A DNA stretch of 64,000 nucleotides, taken from the NCBI GenBank assembly GCA_937897985.1, contig CALCBD010000048.1, forward strand, positions 16,309-80,308, given 5' to 3'. This DNA comes from an uncultured Paludibacter sp. (lineage in GTDB: Bacteria; Bacteroidota; Bacteroidia; Bacteroidales; Paludibacteraceae). The notes under the pieces were generated by a model. The model was not told the origin of the DNA and did not search any database. It worked only from the letters and a program-made list of their open reading frames with translations. Below are positions 44,624 through 54,410 of the stretch, one piece after another. A program made the position numbers and the translations under genes. Every line of letters begins with the position of its first letter. The stretch's first letter is position 1.

Positions 44624-45571
44624 TTAATTAGCGGATTTCATAATTTTTTCCATTTCGCTGAATGTTTTGTGCTGTCGGGCATAGTCAGCATTTGTAACTC
44701 CGACACGCCCTTTCAGTCTGGTGAAAACATGCAGATTTGAATTGAGCATTTCCACATCTATCATTCTACCGCCCGAAGTTCTCATCCCTTTATAAATCAT
44801 AACCGCACTTACGGGGTCGGCTGTATCATCGACAGCACTTTTGTAAACCTTCATAAAAGTATTGGAGGGTAATACTATTCCTCGTTCTAAGTCCTTTCGG
44901 GTCAAATCGATCAGTGACATCAATTGTTTCAACGTTTCCTGCGGCCTGTATACGTACCATTTTCCTTTTTCGCCGTCGGCAAGTTCCACCGAGGTATAAC
45001 CCAGAACAGGCCCGAGCAATCCTACCAAAGTCAGCGTTTTGTTGGACGAAACCACTATCGGATCAATTAAAAAAATACCTTTTGGTAATGTGTAATCTTT
45101 AAAAAAGCCGGATTGAATAAGTTGTAAAATCAGGGGTGCACCGGTAGAAGAACCTGCTAAGTAAATGTTTTTGAAGCCTTTGTTGCTGAGTTTAATATAT
45201 TCATCTATGATTGAGCTTTGCCAGTCTTTCCATGTCGATGCTTTGAATTCTTCATAAGTACGTCCGTGTCCGCCGAGTAATACCTGCGACACAAGAAATG
45301 TTTTAGCCGAATCGGCATAAGTGCGCAATTCGTCCCATTCGAAAGTAGTTGCCGTATAACCATGTGCAGCGATAATAACCGGTGTATTTTTTTCCTGCAA
45401 TGTTGGATTGGGTAAATAAGAGGATATGAGATATTTCTGAGGTTGTGTAAGTGATAAATCAAAAATCTGATTTCCATCCAACATAACTGCATTGTCAATT
45501 TCGGGCGTCGGATTACAAGCTGTTATGAAAAGTATGAATATATATGCTGAAAACCGAATCAATTTTTTCAT
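44624..45571 (-). CDS. alpha/beta hydrolase lipoprotein
   Basis: 315 aa. The lipoprotein signal ends at Cys19 (LFITAC). An alpha/beta-hydrolase fold follows: oxyanion-hole HGY at 70-72 and nucleophile elbow G140-S-S142-T-G, with likely Asp in LIDP and His in NSNLHVFTRL near the C-terminus. It resembles monoacylglycerol lipase or carboxylesterase groups, but the substrate cannot be named. The lipid anchor places it in the periplasm or outer membrane. It lies 42 bases downstream of the beta-barrel protein gene on the same strand, so the two may be co-transcribed. Confidence 0.8.
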   Translation of the reverse strand: MKKLIRFSAYIFILFITACNPTPEIDNAVMLDGNQIFDLSLTQPQKYLISSYLPNPTLQEKNTPVIIAAHGYTATTFEWDELRTYADSAKTFLVSQVLLGGHGRTYEEFKASTWKDWQSSIIDEYIKLSNKGFKNIYLAGSSTGAPLILQLIQSGFFKDYTLPKGIFLIDPIVVSSNKTLTLVGLLGPVLGYTSVELADGEKGKWYVYRPQETLKQLMSLIDLTRKDLERGIVLPSNTFMKVYKSAVDDTADPVSAVMIYKGMRTSGGRMIDVEMLNSNLHVFTRLKGRVGVTNADYARQHKTFSEMEKIMKSAN

Positions 45572-45613
45572 TCTAATTCTATATTTAACTTTATATTAAT
45601 TCATTTTACCCTG

Positions 45614-46150
45614 TCAAAAACAATAATACACATTCAGCCGGTAAAAAACAGGGAACAGGCTGCCGGGTACTTTAACACCATCACCGTTGATTAAATTATA
45701 ACCAACAGTTAGCGATGTTGAAACCGGAAATCGAAACCGGTAATTCAATCCAGTTTCGACCGACAAAAGCATGGATTGATCAGGAAGTACATCAAACAAA
45801 GAATTGCCGTAGTCAGCTTTAAAGAAACCTGTATTTAATCCTGTCAGTATCTGCAGATTTTTTTTTGATCTGAAATGCCAGTCGGCACCAATCATCAGTT
45901 GATCCTGTCGGATTGCATTCGAACCTATTGCACTGCCAAACCGGCTTGAAAGATAGGTTGCCTTCAAATGAATTTTTTTATGGAAAAGAAAATCTGATGT
46001 CAAATCAGCTCCGATACCGTTTTCCCAATACAGATGCTGAGTTTTTTGAAAAACCAAACCTGCCTGTATATCAATGCTTTCGTTTTTTTGTGCAGAAAGA
46101 TTCAGCGTCGAAAGAAAAGCAAAAAAGACAATTATGTGAATTCGACTCAT
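45614..46150 (-). CDS. small outer-membrane beta-barrel protein, function unknown
   Basis: 178 aa with a signal peptide (cleavage after LNLSAQ) and alternating amphipathic strands, ending in an aromatic residue (NVYYCF) as outer-membrane barrels do. Eight or so strands can be guessed (for example HLKATYLSSRFGSAIG, FRFPVSTSLTVGYNLI). No family was recognised. It stands 91 bases downstream of the acyl-CoA synthetase gene and upstream of the lipoprotein hydrolase on the same strand; a link to lipid handling is only suggested by the neighbours. Confidence 0.65.
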   Translation of the reverse strand: MSRIHIIVFFAFLSTLNLSAQKNESIDIQAGLVFQKTQHLYWENGIGADLTSDFLFHKKIHLKATYLSSRFGSAIGSNAIRQDQLMIGADWHFRSKKNLQILTGLNTGFFKADYGNSLFDVLPDQSMLLSVETGLNYRFRFPVSTSLTVGYNLINGDGVKVPGSLFPVFYRLNVYYCF

Positions 46151-46241
46151 TATAAAAACTTTAATATAAATCCATACTCTTGTAATTAAAACCCAAATTC
46201 AGTGGTTTTGTTCAGCATTTCGAACCGGACATCAATTCAGC

Positions 46242-48149
46242 TCAGCCTTTCAGTTCATTCAGATTCATTTCGCAATTGATTTCTTTTCCGCCGGGTTGGT
46301 AAAGCGTTTCAATTTTATCGGCATATCGTTCTTCAACTTTGGCACGAATAATTTTCATCGTGCTGTTTACCAAACCATTTTGTTCTGTGAAAGGTTCTGT
46401 TATAATTGCCACAGCAGCCGGTAACCAACGTTCGGGGAACATTCCTTCAAATTTACCACCTTTGCGGTATTCGTTCAATTCACGTTGTAATTTGTTGAGT
46501 GCCAATTGTCTTGCTTCATCGCTGTTCCATTCCAGATTTGGTTTTTTTCGATGTACATATCGTTTGAGTGCTTCATTATTTACAACAATCAATGCAGTGG
46601 TAAAAGGGTCCTGATTGTTGTGTAAAACTACCTGATCGATAAAGTGTGAATTGTCGGCCAATGATTCCTCAATTCCTTCAGGACTGTATTTTTCGCCATC
46701 GCTCGAGATTAAAAGGCTTTTAAAACGACCGACAACATACAAAAATCCATCATTGTCCATATAACCCATGTCACCTGTATGCAACCAACCATCGACAATC
46801 GTTTCGGCAGTCGATTTTTCGTTTTTATAATAACCCGCCATTACATTTTCCCCTTTAATCACAATTTCACCTTTTTCGAAATTTGGCAACTCATTGCCAT
46901 CCGTATCACAGATTTTAAGCTCCATTGGTGTCACTAAATATCCCGAAGAACCCAATTTGTGTCGTTTTTCACCATTTGACGAAATGATGGGAGTAGCTTC
47001 ACTCAGACCATATCCCTGATACATAGGAATGCCGATGGCATAGTAAAATCGCTGTAAATCAATATCCAGCAAAGCACCTCCTCCGATAAAGAACTTCAAA
47101 TGTCCTCCGAAACTTTCGCGTATTTTTGAAAATAAAATTTTATCGAACAGCATCAGTAGTGGCTTTTTAATAATCTGAAGTCCTTTGGCCCGATTATAAC
47201 CTTCTTTATTGTATGAATATGAGATGTTCAGAGCAAAATGAAATAAATTATTGATGACCGGTCCTTTTGCACGAATACCTGCCTCAATATTTTTCCTGAA
47301 ACTTTTTGCGAGAGCAGGTACACTTAAAAGCAAATCCGGTTGTAATTCCCTGATATTAAGAGGTATATTTTTTAAAGTTTCAATACCCGATTTTCCGGTC
47401 TGAACTGTTCCCACGCTTGCACCTGAGGCCATAAAACTGTAAAAACCGGCAACATGGGCAAAACAGTGGTCAAGTGGTAAAATAATTAATGTACGGAAAG
47501 TGGCAGGTATTGTCATCAATGTAAGCGCCTGGCTTACATTTGCTGTATAATTCCGGTGAGTCAGCATAATGCCTTTCGGGTCGGCTGTTGTTCCGGAGGT
47601 GTAACTGATATTGGCCAAATCGTCGGGTTGAATCAGTTTTGCAATTTCATTAACAATTTCAGAATTTTTACTTAAGCCATCTTTTCCCCAGATTACCAAC
47701 TGGCTCAGCGATAGTTCTTTTGCTTCATAGTCCACCTGATCGTCAAATATGATGACGTTTTTAACATCAGGTAACGAACTAATGATTTGTCTGATTTTTT
47801 TTAACTGACCACCTGAAACCATTATGTATTTGGCTTCCGAATGAATTATTCTGAATATCAGGTCATTGCTTTCTTCAAGTTTGATTGATAAAGGAACATT
47901 GATTGCTCCTGTATGCAAAATTGCAAGTTCGCCAATAATCCATGCATTTCTGCCTTCGGACAGTAAGGCCACTTTATCACCTTTCTTAACTCCCAGTTTT
48001 AAAAGTCCTGCAGCCAGAATGTGTGTGAGTTCTTTGGTTTCTTTGTAACTGGTTGATAAATACTTGTTGTCAGTCTTTTCCCACAGAAAGGGATTCTCCG
48101 AAAATTTCTCAACACTCCGGTTGAATAAATCAATAATAGTTGGCCTCAT
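46242..48149 (-). CDS. long-chain acyl-CoA synthetase (AMP-forming)
   Basis: 635 aa ANL-superfamily enzyme. The P-loop motif ISYTSGTTADPKGIMLTHRN, the adenylate-binding GYGLSEATPIISSN and the hinge region GWLHTGDMGYMDNDGFLYVVGR followed by YSPEGIEE are intact. It activates a carboxylic acid, most likely a long-chain fatty acid given its length and likeness to FadD-type proteins, to acyl-AMP and then acyl-CoA. It could be the first gene of a minus-strand run with the barrel protein and the hydrolase. The chain length preferred is unknown. Confidence 0.88.
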   Translation of the reverse strand: MRPTIIDLFNRSVEKFSENPFLWEKTDNKYLSTSYKETKELTHILAAGLLKLGVKKGDKVALLSEGRNAWIIGELAILHTGAINVPLSIKLEESNDLIFRIIHSEAKYIMVSGGQLKKIRQIISSLPDVKNVIIFDDQVDYEAKELSLSQLVIWGKDGLSKNSEIVNEIAKLIQPDDLANISYTSGTTADPKGIMLTHRNYTANVSQALTLMTIPATFRTLIILPLDHCFAHVAGFYSFMASGASVGTVQTGKSGIETLKNIPLNIRELQPDLLLSVPALAKSFRKNIEAGIRAKGPVINNLFHFALNISYSYNKEGYNRAKGLQIIKKPLLMLFDKILFSKIRESFGGHLKFFIGGGALLDIDLQRFYYAIGIPMYQGYGLSEATPIISSNGEKRHKLGSSGYLVTPMELKICDTDGNELPNFEKGEIVIKGENVMAGYYKNEKSTAETIVDGWLHTGDMGYMDNDGFLYVVGRFKSLLISSDGEKYSPEGIEESLADNSHFIDQVVLHNNQDPFTTALIVVNNEALKRYVHRKKPNLEWNSDEARQLALNKLQRELNEYRKGGKFEGMFPERWLPAAVAIITEPFTEQNGLVNSTMKIIRAKVEERYADKIETLYQPGGKEINCEMNLNELKG

Positions 48150-48260
48150 AATACAATTGGAATTGATTCTTTTTAAAAAATATGGCTGTAAAGATAAAAA
48201 CTTTTTCGTAAAATATTACGCTCAATTAAATCAGGAGATTATCACGAGCGGGAATAACAC

Positions 48261-48290
48261 AAAAAAAGGTGAACTAAAATCCACCTTTTA
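48261..48290 (-). terminator. rho-independent terminator of the pectate lyase gene
   Basis: Eight-base arms 48264-48271 and 48282-48289 around a ten-base loop; on the minus strand it runs into seven Ts. It is 25 bases past the stop codon. Confidence 0.8.
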
Positions 48291-48314
48291 ATTGTTCTGT
48301 TCAATCTGAAATGT

Positions 48315-51125
48315 TTACTTTTTCATTACCATTTGATTGAATACATCCGATTTTGTACTAACCCTGACAATGTATGTTCCTTTAGCGAAATCACTCATAC
48401 TTATTTCATTTACATTGCCCGTAACAGATTGAATCAGTGACCCTGAGGTGTTAAAAATTTCAGTTTTTACAATTTCATTATCAGTTGATAAAATCAGTGT
48501 ATTAATTACCGGATTTGGATAAATGTTCAGTTTAGCCGATTTTGTCGGTTCAATACCGGTAGTGCCGTAAACGACTTTCATATAAAACAAATAGGTGGAT
48601 CCACTTCCTTTAATAATTGTATGACTTCCGGCAGCAAGATTTACTGTGATTATATTAGTACTTGCGGTAATGTTACTGGTTGCGCCATCAACTTTTATGC
48701 TTCCAGTGTAAGCTCCGTTGTAAACCAAAGTAAGTACTCCGGCCTGAGTAGTTGTAAAAGCTATATTTGTCGACGATTCCATTTTGAGGCATTGTGTAAG
48801 GGTCAGACCATCATAGCTTACACTTCCATAACCTGTTGAAAGATTTCCGGTGATGGTATAAAAGCTGCTGGTTTTTCCCGAAGCGGTAAAATTCTGAACC
48901 ATATCGACTGTATTAACTGTGATTGTACCCGACAATGAAACCGGTAAACCAATGGTTCCACTTGTTGTAATGGAATACGAAATAGTTGATAGTGGTGTTC
49001 CTGAAATTGTAATTGTTTTATTTACAACATCTTTGTTGAAAGTAAGTCCGGAAGCCGGCAGTCCGGTTACATTTACATCAGTTGCGTCACCGCCCCAGGT
49101 AAATACGATCGGTGAAATTGCAGTTCCATTAGCAACTGTCTGGTCACTGTTGTTGGATGAAGTAAGGACAAGAGTTTGCGTACTTGCTATCGAAACGGAA
49201 CCTGACAATGAAACAGGAGTACCCGTACTTCCGCTGGTTGTGACCGTGAATGTAACGCTACCTGTTGGTGTACCCGATATAGTAATTGTTTTGGCAGTAG
49301 CATCTTTTACATACGAAATACCGGAAGCCGGCAGTCCTGTAACTGTTGCATCGGTTGCACTTCCACCCCAGGTGAAAATCATTGGATCAATGGCAGCACC
49401 ACTTGAAACAATCTGGTTATTGTCAGTATTGGTAGTGAGTGTCTGGCTGCTTTCAACCACCGATACTTCGCCCTGAACAGAAACCAGACTGCCTGTATAA
49501 TTTGTTAATGCCGATTTAATAGTGGTATTCACTGCATACGAAGCATCATCAACAGCATTGTTAAAACTGAATTTCAAGTCACCTCCTTCGGTTCTTCCTG
49601 CGTATTGAATGGCTTTATCCCGAGCATTGGCCGGTTCGTCGATGGTCAGATTTTTAACGTATAATGCGGCGTCAGTATCAAAATTATTGTAAGTGTTGCT
49701 GCCTTTATATGATTTAACGGTAGATGGAACCAATTCGCTTCTTGTTGCAGGAACGTATGCATCAAAATCGATGGTTGAGCTGATAACACCGGCAATGTTA
49801 TAATTCGGATTTGGGTCTCCATAAGCTACGAATCTCATACTGTTAGTTCCGGTTGAAGCATCAAAAGTGTTGTTAAATGCCTTAATGATACCACCATCTT
49901 CACCAGAGAAAGTTCCCATATTCGATGGATCATTTTTCTTTGTTGTTTCATTCCAGACGTCGGTACCCTGCATTGAAATCATCATCGGGTGTTTACTGTT
50001 GCGGAAATAATTTCCCTCAACAAATACCGATGAACCCATTGTTGAACCAACGCCGTATTTTGCACATCCATCATAATAATTGTTATATACATGAGCCGAA
50101 TAATAACGAACACGTGGATGACGTGAATCGGAATGGTCGAACCAGTTGTGATGATAGGTGATATACAAACCGGAAGTTGTACCCTCGCTCAGACCGAGTA
50201 AACTAGCTTTACCGTTGTCCCAGAAGTGGTTGTACGAAAAAGTAATATAGGTTGAACCTTTGTTGTCTAAAGCGCCATCACCTTTTATCTGATCGGCATC
50301 ACTGCCTGCATCACCATAAAACATGTCGCAGTTATGCAGCCATATATGGTCATTGTCCTGTTGTAAACCAAAATCGTCGCCTGCAGTACTGTTGCAATTC
50401 ATTGATGCCAGGTTACGTATTTCAATATTGGTGGCGCTTTTTAGCCTGATTCCCATGCCATTTACCACCGCGTCATTGCCCACACCCTCAAGAGTAACAT
50501 AGCTTGAAGCATTTTGAGCATTTTCTATAGTGATATCTCCGCCTTCCATTACAGCCATATCAGTAATATTACCGATTAAACGAATAATAAACGGACGTGT
50601 GTCTTTACCTTTTTTAATTCCGTAAAGTATATTTTGTAAACCTACGCATGGATTCGAATTTGCCCCGGTGATATTCATCGATACGGTGTTCTTGGTATTC
50701 TGAGTCACATAAATAACGACTGCACCGTCTTTGGGTGTACCATCCGCTTTATAGGCTCCCGGAACCCTGCCACCGGCAAATGCAAATCCTGTACGATCGT
50801 GTGGAAGAACTGTCAGTGCTGATGTTTCGGTTGCAGTCCCTTCTACACCTCCAACCACCGGAGCTATCTTTACAGTATAAGTTCCTGCAGCAAGACCTAA
50901 CAGGTCGGCACGTACGTATGTCGCATAATTCCGTATTAGTTGTGTGTCAATTTTTCGGTTGGTAATACCATTCCCGCTATAATATACATTGTAACTGCCG
51001 GCACCCTGTACCGGTTGCCATTCAACAAAAGCCGATTCGAGCCATCCGGAAGCTTTGTTGATAGTGATGGTTTGTGCGTTTAGTTGTGAAATAAAAATAA
51101 ATGCAATAAATAAAAACTTTTTCAT
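48315..51125 (-). CDS. secreted pectate lyase (PL1) with T9SS sorting domain
   Basis: 936 aa. After a signal peptide (ending QLNAQ) comes a fibronectin-like part (about 25-110), then a right-handed beta-helix pectate lyase region (110-540) with DHIWLHNCDMF, DQIKGDG for calcium, the HHNWFDHSDSRHPRVR segment holding the RxPxxR catalytic arginine, and NNYYDG. Two tandem Ig-like repeats of about 91 aa follow, then a jelly-roll-like part, then a type A sorting domain (LNIYPNPVINTLILST to FNQMVMKK). The enzyme cleaves polygalacturonate by beta-elimination and should be exported by the T9SS to which GldB/D/E/H belong. Not in a polysaccharide utilisation locus: no susCD nearby. Confidence 0.93.
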   Translation of the reverse strand: MKKFLFIAFIFISQLNAQTITINKASGWLESAFVEWQPVQGAGSYNVYYSGNGITNRKIDTQLIRNYATYVRADLLGLAAGTYTVKIAPVVGGVEGTATETSALTVLPHDRTGFAFAGGRVPGAYKADGTPKDGAVVIYVTQNTKNTVSMNITGANSNPCVGLQNILYGIKKGKDTRPFIIRLIGNITDMAVMEGGDITIENAQNASSYVTLEGVGNDAVVNGMGIRLKSATNIEIRNLASMNCNSTAGDDFGLQQDNDHIWLHNCDMFYGDAGSDADQIKGDGALDNKGSTYITFSYNHFWDNGKASLLGLSEGTTSGLYITYHHNWFDHSDSRHPRVRYYSAHVYNNYYDGCAKYGVGSTMGSSVFVEGNYFRNSKHPMMISMQGTDVWNETTKKNDPSNMGTFSGEDGGIIKAFNNTFDASTGTNSMRFVAYGDPNPNYNIAGVISSTIDFDAYVPATRSELVPSTVKSYKGSNTYNNFDTDAALYVKNLTIDEPANARDKAIQYAGRTEGGDLKFSFNNAVDDASYAVNTTIKSALTNYTGSLVSVQGEVSVVESSQTLTTNTDNNQIVSSGAAIDPMIFTWGGSATDATVTGLPASGISYVKDATAKTITISGTPTGSVTFTVTTSGSTGTPVSLSGSVSIASTQTLVLTSSNNSDQTVANGTAISPIVFTWGGDATDVNVTGLPASGLTFNKDVVNKTITISGTPLSTISYSITTSGTIGLPVSLSGTITVNTVDMVQNFTASGKTSSFYTITGNLSTGYGSVSYDGLTLTQCLKMESSTNIAFTTTQAGVLTLVYNGAYTGSIKVDGATSNITASTNIITVNLAAGSHTIIKGSGSTYLFYMKVVYGTTGIEPTKSAKLNIYPNPVINTLILSTDNEIVKTEIFNTSGSLIQSVTGNVNEISMSDFAKGTYIVRVSTKSDVFNQMVMKK
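48906..49455 (-). repeat. tandem Ig-like repeat inside the pectate lyase gene
   Basis: Two adjacent units of about 273 bases. Both encode the pattern FTWGG-ATD-V-GLPASG, K-ITISGTP and PVSLSG. DNA identity is partial, so the duplication is old enough to have drifted or is under selection only at protein level. Confidence 0.75.
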
Positions 51126-51535
51126 TTTGTGGAATTCTATCAGATTAGTTGTAAATATAAAAAAAGTAAAACGTTACAAAATTACCATATCTGTAATATC
51201 CTGTTGTGGATATTTTGTTTTAAAATGTGTAATAATTGGCGAATTTGAATTTTTATTGAAATACGGGGTAAGATTAAAGTTTTAAATTTGAAACAGATAA
51301 AATACAGCAAAAAATATAATCATAAATATTTCAAATTTCAAACAAATCATTTATCATAGTAACCCTTCATATTTTTATAGTCGTTTTAACAAGTCGGTGA
51401 TGGTTTTGAAATGGAATAAGTGGTCATTCTTAATCTGACAATGCTCCCTGAAAACTAATAAATTGAAGAAAAAATTCCAATAAATTTTATTAATTCAAAG
51501 CAAAAGACTATTTTTGTATTGAATTTACCGAAAAA
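51126..51535. other. divergent intergenic region between the pectate lyase and the zapA cluster
   Basis: 410 AT-rich bases. On the minus strand TAATTTTG (51177-51184 read in reverse) is a candidate -7 element for the pectate lyase. A 10-bp inverted repeat lies at 51284-51293 and 51329-51338. On the plus strand TATTTTTG at 51509-51516 serves the coiled-coil gene. No reading frame is supported. Confidence 0.5.
51509..51516 (+). promoter_or_regulatory. Bacteroidota -7 element upstream of the zapA cluster
   Basis: TATTTTTG fits TAnnTTTG, 20 bases before the ATG at 51536. No matching -33 element was found. Confidence 0.4.
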
Positions 51536-51829
51536 ATGACAAACAGATACGAAGAGCTTATCAACGCGTTTGAATTTAAACTGCGAAAACTAATGTCGGA
51601 GTACCGGTCATTGCAGGATCAAAACGCTGAATTAAAGGCTGAATTAAGCAGGAAACATACTGATTTAATGATGGCTCATCAGGAAGTGTTGGAACTTCGG
51701 AAAAATTACGACCATTTAAGAATTGCAAGAAATTTGGGAGTTACGGACGAAGATCGTAATGAATCAAAGCAACGAATTAATAAAATGGTGCGGGAGATAG
51801 ACAAATGTTTGACGCTTTTGAATGAATAA
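51536..51829 (+). CDS. small coiled-coil protein upstream of zapA (ZapB-like)
   Basis: 97 aa, nearly all heptad-patterned helix (RYEELINAFEFKLRKLMSEY through HQEVLELRKNYDHLRIA), then a C-terminal KQRINKMVREIDKCLTLLNE. Proteins of this sort precede zapA in most Bacteroidota. The size and structure resemble ZapB, which bridges ZapA and MatP at the division ring in enterobacteria, but sequence homology is not evident. It ends 5 bases before zapA, so the two are one operon. Confidence 0.75.
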   Translation: MTNRYEELINAFEFKLRKLMSEYRSLQDQNAELKAELSRKHTDLMMAHQEVLELRKNYDHLRIARNLGVTDEDRNESKQRINKMVREIDKCLTLLNE

Positions 51830-51834
51830 AGCGT

Positions 51835-52134
51835 ATGAATAAAAACGAAGAAATATTCAGAATCCACATCAATATCGGAGGTTTCAGGATTCCGTTGAAT
51901 GTAGCCCGAAAAGATGAGGAAATATACCGTAGAGCTGAAAAAATGGTTGTTAATTTTTTGGATGAATATCAGAAAATCTACAACCAACGTGCCACTGAAG
52001 AGATTTATATTTTAGTTGCCTTCAGATTAGCTGTAGCTTTATCAAAACAGGAAATTGATCAGAATCTGGTCCCTTTGGCCGAAAAAATAAGGGATCTTGA
52101 TAATGAATTGAATCAGTTACTTGCCAGAAAATAA
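51835..52134 (+). CDS. zapA: cell division protein ZapA
   Basis: 99 aa. ZapA binds FtsZ and bundles filaments at the Z-ring. The N-terminal part IHINIGGFRIPLNVARKDEEIYRRAEKMV is the ZapA globular domain and the C-terminal half is the dimerising coiled coil (LAEKIRDLDNELNQLLARK). Length is normal. Second gene after the coiled-coil protein, followed after 149 bases by rny. Confidence 0.9.
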   Translation: MNKNEEIFRIHINIGGFRIPLNVARKDEEIYRRAEKMVVNFLDEYQKIYNQRATEEIYILVAFRLAVALSKQEIDQNLVPLAEKIRDLDNELNQLLARK

Positions 52135-52283
52135 TATTTCTTTTTTTTGACTCCATTACCCGCATTACGTCGACTAAATGCTAATTCAATCACAGGTTGA
52201 ATTATTCATTGTCTTCGCAATGCGTTTTTTATTATTAATCATTAAAAATCAATTTCAATATATTAAACAATTAAATAATTATC

Positions 52284-53804
52284 ATGACATCAATAATCAT
52301 AGGAATCATTGCTTTTGTGTTAGGTACCGGAGGAACTATGTTTCTCTTGCGCGTACTCAACAAAAAAGCCCGACAGGAAGCTGAAGCTGAAGCTGAACTG
52401 TTGAAGAAAAACAAACTTATAGAAGCCAAGGAGAAGTTTATTGCACTTAAAGCCGAGCACGAACAACAGGTGCAACAACGAAATGCAAAAATCCAGGAAC
52501 GGGAGGTGAAACTGCAACAACGTGAAATGCAACTAAACCAGAAACAAGGTGAAATGCAGCGTAAAATCAATGAAGCTGAATCACTGCGCGATGCCCACGA
52601 ACAACAATTGAACATACTTGAAAATAAAAGAAAAGAACTGGAACATTTAAGTAAACAGGCTCACGAACAACTCGAAACTATTTCCGGATTGTCGGCAGAA
52701 CAGGCCAAAGAGCGACTAATCGAAGCACTCAAGGAAGAAGCTAAAACCGAAGCAATGTCCTATGTGAACGACATTATGGAGGAAGCTAAAATGACAGCCA
52801 ACAAGGAAGCGAAGAAAATTATTGTTCAAAGTATTCAGAGAGTAGCAACCGAAACTGCTATTGAGAATTCGGTAACTGTTTTCCATATTGAATCTGATGA
52901 AATTAAAGGACGAATCATTGGACGTGAAGGACGAAATATCCGTGCTTTGGAAGCAGCCACCGGAGTTGAAATTATTGTTGATGATACCCCCGAAGCAATC
53001 GTACTTTCAGCATTCGACCCTGTTCGCCGTGAAGTTGCACGCTTATCATTACACCAATTGGTAACTGATGGACGGATTCATCCGGCCCGTATTGAAGAAG
53101 TAGTAAATAAAGTAAGGAAACAAATTGAGGAAGAAATCATTGAAATTGGTAAACGTACTACCATCGACCTCGGAATACACGGTTTACACCCCGAACTGAT
53201 CCGAATGGTGGGAAAAATGAAATACAGATCATCATACGGCCAGAATTTGTTACAACACTCGCGTGAAGTTGCAAATCTGTGTGCTACAATGGCATCTGAG
53301 CTTGGCTTAAATCCTAAAAAAGCCAAACGGGCCGGACTCTTACACGATATAGGCAAAGTGCCGGATGATGAACCGGAATTGCCACATGCAATACTTGGTA
53401 TGCGTTTGGCTGAAAAGTACAAGGAAAAACCCGATATCTGCAATGCAATTGGAGCTCACCACGACGAAGTAGAAATGGAAACATTGATTGCACCTATCGT
53501 TCAGGTGTGCGATGCAATTTCAGGAGCACGCCCGGGTGCGCGTCGCGAAATTGTTGAAGCCTACATTAAACGCTTAAACGATCTCGAAGCTTTGGCACTC
53601 TCATATCCGGGAGTTCTGAAAACGTATGCCATTCAGGCCGGACGTGAACTCAGGGTCATAGTGGGTGCAGATAAAATTGATGATAAAGAAACCGAATTGC
53701 TTTCGTTCGATATAGCCAAAAAAATTCAGGATGAAATGACTTATCCGGGACAGGTGAAAATCACAGTTATCCGCGAAACAAGGGCTGTAAGCTATGCCAA
53801 ATAA
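52284..53804 (+). CDS. rny: ribonuclease Y
   Basis: 506 aa membrane-anchored endoribonuclease that starts mRNA decay. One N-terminal transmembrane helix (about 4-22), a long coiled coil rich in Gln, Lys and Glu (25-190), a KH domain with GRIIGREGRNIRALEAATG, and an HD domain with the metal ligands in LLHDIGKVPDDE and AHHDEVE. Ends with the usual YPGQVKITVIRETRAVSYAK. It has its own terminator and is the last core gene before ssrA. The RicT-like PSP1 protein encoded at 18.7 kb is a possible partner by analogy with Bacillus. Confidence 0.96.
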   Translation: MTSIIIGIIAFVLGTGGTMFLLRVLNKKARQEAEAEAELLKKNKLIEAKEKFIALKAEHEQQVQQRNAKIQEREVKLQQREMQLNQKQGEMQRKINEAESLRDAHEQQLNILENKRKELEHLSKQAHEQLETISGLSAEQAKERLIEALKEEAKTEAMSYVNDIMEEAKMTANKEAKKIIVQSIQRVATETAIENSVTVFHIESDEIKGRIIGREGRNIRALEAATGVEIIVDDTPEAIVLSAFDPVRREVARLSLHQLVTDGRIHPARIEEVVNKVRKQIEEEIIEIGKRTTIDLGIHGLHPELIRMVGKMKYRSSYGQNLLQHSREVANLCATMASELGLNPKKAKRAGLLHDIGKVPDDEPELPHAILGMRLAEKYKEKPDICNAIGAHHDEVEMETLIAPIVQVCDAISGARPGARREIVEAYIKRLNDLEALALSYPGVLKTYAIQAGRELRVIVGADKIDDKETELLSFDIAKKIQDEMTYPGQVKITVIRETRAVSYAK

Positions 53805-53828
53805 ATAAAAGGTTAAGCTTTTAAGAAT

Positions 53829-53873
53829 AAATCCGTATTGCAAAAGTAATTTTGCTATACGGATTTTTTTTTG
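53829..53873 (+). terminator. rho-independent terminator of rny
   Basis: Arms 53829-53838 and 53857-53867 with an inner TGCAAAA/TTTTGC stem, followed by nine Ts; 24 bases after the stop codon. Confidence 0.88.
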
Positions 53874-53948
53874 TTGTTTCAGCCTTTTTTGTGATGATTT
53901 AATCAGGATATTTAAATTAGTAAAATACATTAATTTTGTTCAATATAA

Positions 53949-53980
53949 TTGTCGGTTCTGCAAAAATTAATTTACCTTTG
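53949..53980 (+). promoter_or_regulatory. Bacteroidota-type promoter of ssrA
   Basis: TTG at 53949-53951, a 21-base spacer, and TACCTTTG at 53973-53980: a complete match to the TTG-N19..21-TAnnTTTG pattern, 36 bases before the mature tmRNA 5' end. Confidence 0.75.
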
Positions 53981-54016
53981 TAGCCGGTTAAATGAATAAA
54001 TAACTGAATCTTTTAC

Positions 54017-54410
54017 GGGGCTGTTTGGTTTTGACAGCAGGTAGAAAGGGTAAGTAAGCATGTCGGGCATTGAGAAAACGGCTCGTTAATAACGGTTCTC
54101 AAAACAATTAACTGGCGAAAATAATTACGCTCTTGCTGCTTAATCGAATCATAGTAGATAAGCTTTATCCCGATACAAGGTGTTGGGACAGGACATTTCC
54201 CAAAGGCCGTGGCTTCGAGGCCAATGATAAGGAGATGCAGCTAAATCGGAGATAGTTCCAACAAGCCTTGGTGTTGGAATGAAACATAAAGGATAAGGCG
54301 CAGGTTGGTGGCTTCGGTCTTGCCAGCGCACGAAAATTAAAGCGAAGATAAACATGTAGAAAGCTTATTATTTCCTTGTTTGGACGAGGGTTCGACTCCC
54401 TCCAGCTCCA
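54017..54410 (+). ncRNA. ssrA: transfer-messenger RNA
   Basis: Rescues stalled ribosomes by tagging unfinished proteins. The tRNA-like ends pair: GGGGCTG (54017-54023) with CAGCTCC (54403-54409), discriminator A at 54410; the T arm carries GGTTCGACTCC. The tag frame at 54114-54143 reads GENNYALAA and stop (with the alanine charged on the tmRNA, AGENNYALAA), the Bacteroidales tag. CCA is not encoded: the bases after the discriminator are CAT. The gene is whole although an integrase gene begins 133 bases after its 3' end, so integration at this site kept the RNA intact. Confidence 0.96.

Noticed and set aside
48919..49476. 185-codon plus-strand frame opposite the pectate lyase repeats
   Set aside because: It is the antisense of the Ig-like tandem repeat, which also makes it look repetitive.
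52135..52283. Possible 6S RNA between zapA and rny, as ssrS follows zapA in enterobacteria
   Set aside because: The gap is only 149 bases and I could not fold a long stem with a central bubble from it; no support beyond position.
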